A stretch of DNA of 52,722 nucleotides from a bacterium (GTDB taxonomy: Bacteria; Vulcanimicrobiota; Xenobia; Xenobiales; JADMJV01), in the NCBI GenBank assembly GCA_030149525.1, contig JASBRJ010000129.1:1-52722 (forward strand), read 5' to 3'. Positions 44,901-52,722 of the stretch are shown here, piece after piece. Under the pieces are notes generated by a model, which saw only the letters and a list, made by a program, of their open reading frames with translations, made no database searches and had not been told where the DNA came from. Both the position numbers and the translations under genes were made by a program. Position 1 is the first letter of the stretch, and each line of letters begins with the position of its first letter.

Positions 44901-47900
44901 ATGAGCCACCGGTCCAGCGCAGAACACGACGAAGACATTCGTCCCGAGACCGAGTCTGACGAAGCGATTCTCACCGATCTGATCCTATGGGGGAGACTCC
45001 TCACATGGCTTGTGGAGGTCTTAGACCCTTTTTATCAGATTGCCGACCTGCTTCAGACCGATCACCCCCTTCGTGACTCCGACAAGCCGCTTGGCTCCTT
45101 CGTGCGTCATTTCGGGAAAGGGGCGACGGGCTCGGAGTTTTTGAATTGGTGGGCAGGAAGGGAAGATTCTCTACCGCTTATTCAAGAACTGGAAGCCGCA
45201 AGGGCACTCCTGCCGCTCGGGCTCGCCCACCGATGGCGTGCCAACGAGCTACAGAGTGGAGCACGTTCGGCCTTCGCGGCATTGGACCGAGACTGGACCA
45301 TAGAGAAAGACCGGCTGGTCCTCACAGGTACGGACAAGTGCGCCGTTTTCTCCAAGCCGTTGGAGGATGACCTGTGGCGTCATGTGTTGCACAGTCTGCC
45401 CTCCGAATCGAGGAGAGGACAGCCCGACCAGGGGGTACGATTAGATGATGCTATTGAGCGAGTTCGCTCCTATTTCGCTCCGTTGGAGTCTCCATTATTC
45501 GGGATGGATCGAGAGCTTTTGGCTCACCATGTCCGGGAAACCATTCCAAGAGAAGGCCCTGTAGGCGATATGACACCCATCGTTCCACTTTTTGGGAAAG
45601 GACAGCTTCGTAAAGCGTTCTCCTCCAGCGCCCATTTGCCGGCGCACCTTCGAGTGATACTGCATCGTCTGGTACGAGCCCAGGAGAACCAGGATCTGGT
45701 CACCGCTCTTCTCTCTACTTTGGAGGCTGTGGATTTCTCCATTCGGTTTGCGACCGGACTGGCTCAGGGCACTGTTGCGGTCCTCACCGAAAGTGATTTC
45801 GCAGGCGATTTCAACCCCACCACTCAACAGCTTCTTGAAGATCTCGACGGCGCCATTCAAATCTTGCCGCAGTATTGGGAACGACCCGCTGCTCAAGCTG
45901 CACTGAATCTGGTCTATCAGGGCAGGGAACTCAATCCTTTCCTGAGCTGGGCGGGCTTTAACGGTGAACCGAGACTGCTCGATTGGATGATGGAGGCCGA
46001 GGAGGCCATCCGGCAGGACAATCCTCCTCGAGCCGCTGTTCTTCTGTCTGAGATGATGGAGTTTTTCAACAGTTGGATCGCCGAATTGACACTTCTGTGT
46101 TCCTCCTGGGACCTGGTCACGCATGTCAGACAGGACGGATATCTTCAAATAAGTATGGGGCGAGGAGAGGTTTGGCTGAGTTGCAAGCCGCTTATCGATC
46201 CGACTCGCTATTCCGTCTGGTTGGACAGATCCGAGTTGACACTGGTGAACACCGGTGGCGAACTTAACGGCATTCGCGACGCTCAAGAGCCGGTAGCTTC
46301 CTTGGATGAGAGAATCGCCGTAACAGAGGATGATCCACCGTTTTTGGCCGAGCAGCTACAAGCCCTCGTTCGGGCTCATGAGCAGGGAGAGATACTGCCT
46401 CTCGGGCGTGCCTTGTTTTTTGGCTTGGAGTATCTCGTCCGCCTCCATTCGAGTCTCGCCGGGGGGTTCTTGCGTCACTTTTTTGACGAAGCATCGTTGC
46501 TGGACCCTGTTCTAAAAGAAGGTGGTTCATTGGAACATACCATCTACTTCCTGTCTTACAGTCAACGTATTATCGGCTCCTCGGAGAGTGCCGAAGCGAT
46601 CATGTTGAATCGGGTCTTTTTCGATAGCGATGGGGAGCCTCGAGAGTTTTCCCGCTGGCTCGGCGTGGATGGAGGGGTTCCCGGTCCTCTGCAGGGCCTT
46701 CTCGGTTGGAGTCTCAGCCTCATGCGTCCGGATGCTATCACTCGACTGGATGAAGTTCGTGGACAGGTGGAGCGTTTGAGTGGCCTGTTTGCCGACTTTC
46801 TTGAGGAAAGCCGCAAGCTGTGGCAAAGAGCTTCTCTGAAAACCGATGCCACTGAAGAAGCATCGGAAGCCATTGTTCTCACTTTCCCCAGCGGACTTCA
46901 TCTTCGCGGGATTCCCGATGTGATGGTGGGGCCCCGAATGGAGCGGGGTAGGAGAAGCGTCATTGTCAGTCAGTCCAGTGATCCTCTGGAAGAGTTCTCC
47001 GACTGGGAGGGGGAAGACTTTCAATCGACTCCTGAGAAATCCAGGGAAGAATCGATCGAAGAACCCTCCTGGCCAAGCTTTTTCGACGACTCGGAAGACG
47101 AAGCTGTGACCTGGACCGACGAGCTGAAGTCCAGAATAGAACATCTCTGCGCCAATCGGGCATTCTCCGGGCCTCAAGATCGCCCCAATCGATTGGCTGC
47201 GGAGATTTCGGAGATCATCCTGAGTCAGTCCTCCGATTCGGCCGCGGTCATGTTTTGCCAGGGAGGACCAGGTTCGGGGAAGACTTTTCTCTGTCGAACT
47301 CTTACCAGTGCCGTGCACTCTCCGTTGCCTGAAGATTATCCGGTTCTCTTCCTTCGACTGGATCGCTTCCCTCAGACAAGGTTGTCCACAGTGGTCGAAA
47401 GGCTCAACGACCATATCGCCGGTGAACAGAGTCTGGCAAGATTCGAGTGGACTTCGGTCCCTCTGGAGAGCTTGAAGTCCTTGGGCAGTGAAGTGGCCCG
47501 CTTGGCCGACGATCTCTCGGCCCTAGGAGTGACTTCGGAGCCGTTGGCCAACAGACTCTCAAGCTATCTTCGTCAATTGAAAAAGCTGAACAACGACAGA
47601 AATTTTCTTCTCATCCTGGATGGATTTTCCGATGTGCCCGCCTCCATCATACCCACGGCACTGCCTCCGGGAGTGAACCTTCTTATTACCGGAACGCACT
47701 TCCCCGATATTGAGGAGTTCGACAATCCGTATGTGGAATTTCGAAGCTGGGAGTTGTCTTACAGTGTGGAGGATGCTCTCCACAATCAACTGGCCGGGCT
47801 CGGTCTCACCGAGGCGGAAACGCTTCGGGCAAGAGAGCGTTATAACGGGAGTCTTTTCCTGGCCCGTGCTTTCCATGATATGCGGGAGTTCGAGCCCTCC

Positions 47901-50900
47901 TATCCTGCCGGTCAGGAAGTTGTGGGCGACTTATTGGCCCTGGCAAGGACCAAGTACGGCATCGACTTTCCGCAGTTCTTGAGGCTTCTGGTCATTCTCG
48001 GTCTCTACGATCGACCGGTGCCGCTGGGCACCCTCCAACGACGGATTCCCAACGGTGAGCTCGTCCTTGATGCGCTCACCAATTTTCCCAGTCTCTTCGC
48101 TTACTGGAGTGAGCCGAAAGCCTCCCTGGGTCTGGGTCATCGCAACGTCCTCAACTATTACGACGAGTTCCAAGCGGTGCTTCCTGAGATCGCTTGCGAA
48201 CTTGCCGAGAGCTTTCTGGAAAACCCTCGAAGAGGCGATCTGCTGCCGGCACTCCGCTGGTTTGAGGTGTCCGACAACCATACGCTCATCGATCGTTTTT
48301 TTGCCCAGGAGTCGGCGGCCCAATTATGGCGAGACGAACTGTCCCGTCTTATTGATCAGGGTCTGTTTTTTCAACGGGTCGCTCTCTTCGATGCAGCCGC
48401 CGGACCCCTGGGTAAAGCGGTTCTTGCCGGTGCCGGTCACTTGCGAGAGGAGCTTGCCTGGATTCATAATGCCCGCGGCCTTTCGCTTCTGGAACTCGGG
48501 CTCACGGAGGAGGCCGTCTTCGACTTTGAGGAGGCTATAGAGCTCTTCTCGGAGCAGTTTGAGTCGGGAGATTTGGCCGTTCTTCAGGCCATGGCTTCGG
48601 CTCACAGCCGCATGTCGGAAGCGGCTTTGAAAAAGGGAGACCTGGAGCTTGCCCTGAGGAGTTCGACCAAGGCGTCCGAGCTCTTGAGAGAGCATGTCCT
48701 GTCGGCGGAGAATCAAAGTTTACAGTTGGCCGAGCTTCGAGCCCGCGTTCTGCTGCAATCGGCTAAGGCCCATTTTGCCCTGGAACTCTATGAGGACGCT
48801 CTGGAACATCTTGCTCGCGCACTTCCGGACCTGACCAGGATGGAAGCGGAGCGCGCCACTCCTATTCGAGGAGAATGCTTCGCTGTGGCTGCTCAAACCA
48901 TGGCCGCTCAAGGACAAGAAGAGGCGGCCCTTGAGCAGATCGATCTGGCCGTTCAGCATCTCTTGACTCGGGCAACTGCCGAGGAGGGGCTTCAAGCTCT
49001 TATCCTTCGAGGTCGACTCCGCCAGAAGGTTGGGCAGGCCGCTCTCTCTTATCGGGATTATCAGCGGGCTCTTTCTATCCTTCGTTACCAAGTTGCCAAC
49101 GGTCGTTTGGATCTGGAACCCCTTCTGGCTTACACGGTGGCCCAGGCGAGTCTTGTGTCGGCGGCCGAGAGAAGCTCTTCTCAGGCGGAATTAGGAGAGT
49201 ATATCGAGTGGGCACGTCGACGGATTCGATTCGAAGGGCGAACCGATCTGCGAGGATTACTCGCTTTCCTTCTGCTCACTCGGGGAGCCGGATGGAAAGA
49301 GCAGGGGCTATTCACCGAGTCTGCCGCCGATTTGCGAGGGGCCACGGAGCAGTATGAACTTTTGAGCCGTGAGATAGACTCGGAGAGCGATCAACCGGTC
49401 TGGGCGGCTTTGCGTCAGAGTTTTCGCAATCTGACCGCGCTCTATCTCAGTCTGGATGAGCCACACTTGGCACTGATTTGCGGCCGTCGCGCCCTGGAGC
49501 TTGGCCGACGAGCCGACTTCGAATCCAGTGACGAGAGCCTGGAACTCCCCCTCACTTCGATGATAGAAACGCCCACCCTCAATGAAGAAGAGGCCGAGCT
49601 TTCCGAAGTGCGTCTCTATCAGTTAGGGAAGCTCTATTTTCATCTGGGAGAGGCCGCTCGTCGTGTTGGTCTCAAGGAAGACGGAGCAACCTATTTTGAG
49701 CGAGCAGCGCGAGCGTTCGCCCAGTCGGTGAGTAGCTTCGAAGAGATCCCCGACCGGCTAGCGGCCGAATACGCCCTGGTTCTCAAGTTTGCCGCCCAGG
49801 CAGCCTTCGACGACGGAAACGGTTATGCGTTGGAGCAGTGGGTCGACGAACTGGCCTCGCTTCCCGACGGTCATCTCACCCAGTTCGATCAGTACCGTTT
49901 CTGGCGTTGGTCGGGCCACACGTTGCAGAATCGTGGCTCCTTCGAAGAGGCTCACTCCCATTTCGAAAGAGCTCACAAAGCCCTCGAGGAAGTCGAGGAG
50001 CATCCTCGATCAAGTTCTTTGCAAGCCGAGATCTTGCTTGACCTGGGCCGAGTCCTGTCTCTTCAGGCGCGACACGACGACGCGCTTCTTCGTCTTGACC
50101 AGGCCTCTCAAAAAGCGCACGACGCCCTCTTTGTGGAAGGGGAGGAGAATCGCGATCTTCTCGTTTTGTGCGCACTCCATTCTGCCGTAGCCCATCTTCG
50201 CTCCGGTCGACTGAGCACCGCTCTTGAACAGCTTCGGATCCTGGTTTCCCTCAGGCCGGGCGAGGATCTCCATGAAGTGGAGGTTCTCGCTTTGGAGTGG
50301 ATTCGTGCCTGGCAACAGGTTGATCCGCCCTCGGCTATCGAGATCATGAAAACCCTGGGTCAACTCTCGGAGCTAGGAGATTGGTTACTCCAGACCTCGC
50401 TCGGCGAATGGTATCGGGAGTTAACCTTGCTTCTCATCAACGACCAGGAGTTCTCTAGCTTAATCCTCAGCAGCGCGCGGGTGGATAGAATTCTTGAGAC
50501 TTATCTGATCCTCAACTTTAGCCGGGTGGAGCAAGACACTCGTCCCGAGGCGCACCCTGAGATAGAGAAGCTCCTTGCGGCCAAGTTTCGTGCTTTTGAT
50601 TCGGAGAATCGCGACTTAGAAGCCGAACTTCTCATGGGGCACCTTTTGCCTCTGAGGATCGACGAGGAAGCCGGCAAGGTTCTCTTGCGTCGATCGGAGA
50701 TGGCTCTTATGAGAGGCGACAGGGGATTGGCCATCATCGATCTTCTCAGGGCCATCGAAGCTGGAAGCGAGTGTCATCTCAGAGCTCACTTGAGATTGGC
50801 AGAATTCTTGCAATCCAGAAATCTTCACGCGGCAGCCGTTCATCATTTTCGTCTGGCCCTTCAGGCAGCCGACCGGCATACGCCCGAGTTGAGCATTTTG

Positions 50901-51458
50901 TGTGCCCGTTTTTGCCGTCTTATGACCAATCTCACCACAGCCGGAGTTCGACTAGACTTGGATTTCTTCCGGGAGCACTTCTCCGTGCTGAAGAGTCTGG
51001 ATGAGAGCAAGATCAAGCCGGCTCTCGATGTTTCGTGGCTTCGTCCGGCCCGGGAGCAGCAGGAGTGGCCTCAATTCCTAGCTATGACTTTAGACCTTCT
51101 CCTGGGCTGGCAGGAGACCGGCCACGACAAGGGCGATGACTGGGAATTTTTGGAGGAGGTTCTGGACCGGACCGTCTTGTGCCAGGGGCGTCTGCCGCTG
51201 AGTTTGCTGGAGTCGTTCGGAGAGTTGCTGACGGGGGCCCTGTCGACCTACGATGTGCAGAACAGAGATCATGCAGCTGTTCTGTGGGAGCGCTTTATCA
51301 ACTTTCTACCGGGGCTGGGCAAACGTAACGCGTTGGAGCTTTTGCAAAGGCTTTTTGACTTTGCCCTCAGAACTGAGTCCGCCTCACAGAACGGCCATAC
51401 CGAAGAGTTTCTGCGTAGGATCGAAGAAGAAAAACGAATCCTCGTTCAGCCACGCTGA
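44901..51458 (+). CDS. Giant STAND-type P-loop NTPase with TPR-like repeats, 2185 aa
   Basis: The ATG at 44901 is chosen; AAGG lies 8 bases upstream, and an upstream ATG at 44853 would add 16 residues. Residues 1-740 are an alpha-rich region with no recognised effector domain. About 750-1130 form a STAND-like NTPase: Walker [10 protein letters not shown] (788-796), Walker B NFLLILDG with Asp907, a sensor-like LLITGTHF, then helical parts like the winged-helix/arm of STAND ATPases. About 1190 to the end are helical TPR-like repeats ([26 protein letters not shown]). STAND-TPR proteins include transcription regulators and Avs antiphage sensors; which type this is cannot be told. No transmembrane segment is seen. 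Confidence 0.88.
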   Translation: MSHRSSAEHDEDIRPETESDEAILTDLILWGRLLTWLVEVLDPFYQIADLLQTDHPLRDSDKPLGSFVRHFGKGATGSEFLNWWAGREDSLPLIQELEAARALLPLGLAHRWRANELQSGARSAFAALDRDWTIEKDRLVLTGTDKCAVFSKPLEDDLWRHVLHSLPSESRRGQPDQGVRLDDAIERVRSYFAPLESPLFGMDRELLAHHVRETIPREGPVGDMTPIVPLFGKGQLRKAFSSSAHLPAHLRVILHRLVRAQENQDLVTALLSTLEAVDFSIRFATGLAQGTVAVLTESDFAGDFNPTTQQLLEDLDGAIQILPQYWERPAAQAALNLVYQGRELNPFLSWAGFNGEPRLLDWMMEAEEAIRQDNPPRAAVLLSEMMEFFNSWIAELTLLCSSWDLVTHVRQDGYLQISMGRGEVWLSCKPLIDPTRYSVWLDRSELTLVNTGGELNGIRDAQEPVASLDERIAVTEDDPPFLAEQLQALVRAHEQGEILPLGRALFFGLEYLVRLHSSLAGGFLRHFFDEASLLDPVLKEGGSLEHTIYFLSYSQRIIGSSESAEAIMLNRVFFDSDGEPREFSRWLGVDGGVPGPLQGLLGWSLSLMRPDAITRLDEVRGQVERLSGLFADFLEESRKLWQRASLKTDATEEASEAIVLTFPSGLHLRGIPDVMVGPRMERGRRSVIVSQSSDPLEEFSDWEGEDFQSTPEKSREESIEEPSWPSFFDDSEDEAVTWTDELKSRIEHLCANRAFSGPQDRPNRLAAEISEIILSQSSDSAAVMFCQGGPGSGKTFLCRTLTSAVHSPLPEDYPVLFLRLDRFPQTRLSTVVERLNDHIAGEQSLARFEWTSVPLESLKSLGSEVARLADDLSALGVTSEPLANRLSSYLRQLKKLNNDRNFLLILDGFSDVPASIIPTALPPGVNLLITGTHFPDIEEFDNPYVEFRSWELSYSVEDALHNQLAGLGLTEAETLRARERYNGSLFLARAFHDMREFEPSYPAGQEVVGDLLALARTKYGIDFPQFLRLLVILGLYDRPVPLGTLQRRIPNGELVLDALTNFPSLFAYWSEPKASLGLGHRNVLNYYDEFQAVLPEIACELAESFLENPRRGDLLPALRWFEVSDNHTLIDRFFAQESAAQLWRDELSRLIDQGLFFQRVALFDAAAGPLGKAVLAGAGHLREELAWIHNARGLSLLELGLTEEAVFDFEEAIELFSEQFESGDLAVLQAMASAHSRMSEAALKKGDLELALRSSTKASELLREHVLSAENQSLQLAELRARVLLQSAKAHFALELYEDALEHLARALPDLTRMEAERATPIRGECFAVAAQTMAAQGQEEAALEQIDLAVQHLLTRATAEEGLQALILRGRLRQKVGQAALSYRDYQRALSILRYQVANGRLDLEPLLAYTVAQASLVSAAERSSSQAELGEYIEWARRRIRFEGRTDLRGLLAFLLLTRGAGWKEQGLFTESAADLRGATEQYELLSREIDSESDQPVWAALRQSFRNLTALYLSLDEPHLALICGRRALELGRRADFESSDESLELPLTSMIETPTLNEEEAELSEVRLYQLGKLYFHLGEAARRVGLKEDGATYFERAARAFAQSVSSFEEIPDRLAAEYALVLKFAAQAAFDDGNGYALEQWVDELASLPDGHLTQFDQYRFWRWSGHTLQNRGSFEEAHSHFERAHKALEEVEEHPRSSSLQAEILLDLGRVLSLQARHDDALLRLDQASQKAHDALFVEGEENRDLLVLCALHSAVAHLRSGRLSTALEQLRILVSLRPGEDLHEVEVLALEWIRAWQQVDPPSAIEIMKTLGQLSELGDWLLQTSLGEWYRELTLLLINDQEFSSLILSSARVDRILETYLILNFSRVEQDTRPEAHPEIEKLLAAKFRAFDSENRDLEAELLMGHLLPLRIDEEAGKVLLRRSEMALMRGDRGLAIIDLLRAIEAGSECHLRAHLRLAEFLQSRNLHAAAVHHFRLALQAADRHTPELSILCARFCRLMTNLTTAGVRLDLDFFREHFSVLKSLDESKIKPALDVSWLRPAREQQEWPQFLAMTLDLLLGWQETGHDKGDDWEFLEEVLDRTVLCQGRLPLSLLESFGELLTGALSTYDVQNRDHAAVLWERFINFLPGLGKRNALELLQRLFDFALRTESASQNGHTEEFLRRIEEEKRILVQPR

Positions 51459-51498
51459 TATCTCGCATCTCTTCGAGTCGCCAACCGAGGAGATTCGC

Positions 51499-52722
51499 AT
51501 GAGCAATCGTTATGAACCGAGTGTCATAGAGCCCAAGTGGCAAAAGTATTGGGACCAAAACAACAGTTTTAGGACACCTGGACCGGGAGATTCCGACTTC
51601 GACGGGTCCAAGCCGAAATATTATATCCTAGATATGTTTCCTTACCCCAGCGGGGCCGGGCTCCATGTAGGACACCCCGAGGGCTATACTGCTACCGACA
51701 TTTTAGCCCGTTGGAAGCGCATGAACGGCTACAATGTCTTGCACCCCATGGGATGGGACGCCTTCGGACTACCGGCCGAGCAGTACGCCGTGGCCACCGG
51801 GACCCACCCATCTGTCACCACCAAGAAAAACATCGAGACTTTCAAAGCCCAGATCAAAGCTCTCGGCTTTTCCTACGATTGGGATCGAGAGGTGAGTACG
51901 GCCGACCCCAACTACTACCGCTGGACTCAATGGATCTTTCGTTTGTTATTCGACACCTGGTATGACCACGAGCAAAAGAAGGGACGCCCCATCTCAGAAC
52001 TTCCGATCCCGTCCGGGTTGGAAGGTAAGGAGAAGGAAGATTACGTCAATTCGAAGAGGCTCGCATTCCTGGACGAAATCGCCGTCTGGTGGTGTCCCGA
52101 ACTGGGAACGGTGCTGGCTAACGAAGAGGTTCAAGACGGCCTCAGCGAGCGGGGAGGCTATCCCTGTCATCGCGAGCCCATGCGCCAGTGGATGCTTCGC
52201 ATAACGGAATATGCCGATCGTCTGTTGGAGGATCTGGAGACTGTGGATTGGCCCGAAGAGACCAAGAAGCAGCAACAAGAGTGGATCGGCAAAAGCTTGG
52301 GGGCAGAAGTCTGGTTTCGAGTGAACGGCGCCCGGCTCGATGAGGAATGGCTGAACCAGGACCGGTTCCGTAGAAAGGATGGTGAAGTTGAGTTCTCCGT
52401 CTTCACTACTCGTCCCGATACCCTTTTCGGGGCCACTTATATGGTGCTTTCTCCAGAGCACCCGTTAGTCGACGGGGTGACCACCGAGGCCAATCGGGAA
52501 GATGTTGAGGCCTATCGCCGTAGGGCGGCCAGTCGCTCCGAGCGTGAGCGGACTGCCTCGAAGGAAAAAACAGGCGTTTTTACCGGAGGCTACGCCCTCA
52601 ATCCGGTCAACGGGGAGTCGCTGCCGATCTATGTGGCCGACTACGTGCTGGATAGCTATGGAACCGGTGCCATTATGGCTGTTCCCGCCCACGACGAGCG
52701 AGACTTTGATTTCGCCGTGGAA
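51499..52722 (+). CDS. leuS: Leucyl-tRNA synthetase, 5' part (truncated by window end)
   Basis: The frame opens with ATG 51499 ([18 protein letters not shown]), with GAGGAGA about 6 bases upstream, and runs without a stop to the window end (408 codons). Class I signatures are visible: [20 protein letters not shown] (HIGH-type motif HVGH), [16 protein letters not shown], and further on the editing-domain region [22 protein letters not shown] and [20 protein letters not shown]. The enzyme charges tRNA-Leu; the full protein should be about 800-860 aa, so the KMSKS loop lies outside the window. It begins 40 bases after the STAND gene. Confidence 0.97.
   Translation, partial: MSNRYEPSVIEPKWQKYWDQNNSFRTPGPGDSDFDGSKPKYYILDMFPYPSGAGLHVGHPEGYTATDILARWKRMNGYNVLHPMGWDAFGLPAEQYAVATGTHPSVTTKKNIETFKAQIKALGFSYDWDREVSTADPNYYRWTQWIFRLLFDTWYDHEQKKGRPISELPIPSGLEGKEKEDYVNSKRLAFLDEIAVWWCPELGTVLANEEVQDGLSERGGYPCHREPMRQWMLRITEYADRLLEDLETVDWPEETKKQQQEWIGKSLGAEVWFRVNGARLDEEWLNQDRFRRKDGEVEFSVFTTRPDTLFGATYMVLSPEHPLVDGVTTEANREDVEAYRRRAASRSERERTASKEKTGVFTGGYALNPVNGESLPIYVADYVLDSYGTGAIMAVPAHDERDFDFAVE

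Noticed and set aside
44901-51458. Definite Avs-type antiphage protein
   Set aside because: The domain layout fits, but no effector domain, defence-gene neighbours or mobile-element signs are seen, so it is reported only as STAND-TPR.

Overview
The window is one dense, moderately GC-rich stretch of bacterial chromosome, mostly housekeeping genes with several large lineage-specific proteins between them. No rRNA, tRNA, CRISPR array, insertion sequence or phage gene was seen, and no gap between genes exceeds about 300 bases. Many genes start with TTG or GTG, and neighbours often overlap by GTGA or ATGA. A lipoprotein, cleavable signal peptides, a gamma-glutamyltransferase, a PilT ATPase and a c-di-GMP-type protein suggest a free-living, probably diderm bacterium. 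The PASTA-PASTA-rpe block recalls the prkC-rsgA-rpe locus of Firmicutes and relatives, so a deep Terrabacteria-type lineage (for example Armatimonadota or Eremiobacterota-like) is possible. I cannot place it from sequence alone.

Layout. 1-5.9 kb: a leftward operon hpd-prs-ygfZ-thyA-orf-aroF-orf ending at a strong terminator. 6-9.7 kb: rightward ispG, a DsrE-like protein, a small unknown, a YfcE-type phosphoesterase and an MFS transporter. 9.6-11.1 kb: leftward dus and a small tail-anchored-looking protein. 11.1-14.5 kb: a coupled pair, a TPR protein ending in a degenerate Lon/RadA-type domain and a ClpC-like protein whose AAA+ module has lost its key residues. 14.5-19.3 kb: a small membrane protein, a secreted NHL-repeat protein, pta and a 696-residue TPR protein. 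19.4-25.4 kb: two PASTA-only membrane proteins, rpe, a lipoprotein, pilT and an isochorismatase-fold hydrolase. 25.5-27.3 kb: dcd converging on an HD phosphohydrolase.

27.5-31.4 kb: a 1052-residue VIT-vWA protein with no export signal and a disordered partner. 31.4-32.5 kb: a divergent S-adenosylhomocysteine-hydrolase homologue. 32.5-38 kb: a giant PAS/coiled-coil/GGDEF/EAL protein, deoB and a rhodanese-Nfu fusion. 38-43.3 kb: leftward aspartate aminotransferase, a secreted FxLYD-like protein, sfsA, cinA-like and ggt, with one small rightward gene. 43.4-52.7 kb: rightward fumC, a 2185-residue STAND-NTPase/TPR protein and the 5' part of leuS, cut by the window edge.

The recognisable metabolism covers aromatic amino acids (aroF, hpd, aminotransferase), nucleotides (prs, thyA, dcd, deoB, HD phosphohydrolase), isoprenoids (ispG), central carbon (pta, fumC, rpe) and Fe-S or sulfur handling (ygfZ, Nfu fusion, DsrE-like). 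The best candidate for an undescribed system is the 11.1-14.5 kb pair, which looks like a protease and unfoldase stripped of catalysis. The STAND-TPR giant and the VIT-vWA pair come next. A recurring theme is enzyme folds kept with key residues lost: the Lon-like, Clp-like, vWA, GGDEF/EAL and SAHH-like domains.
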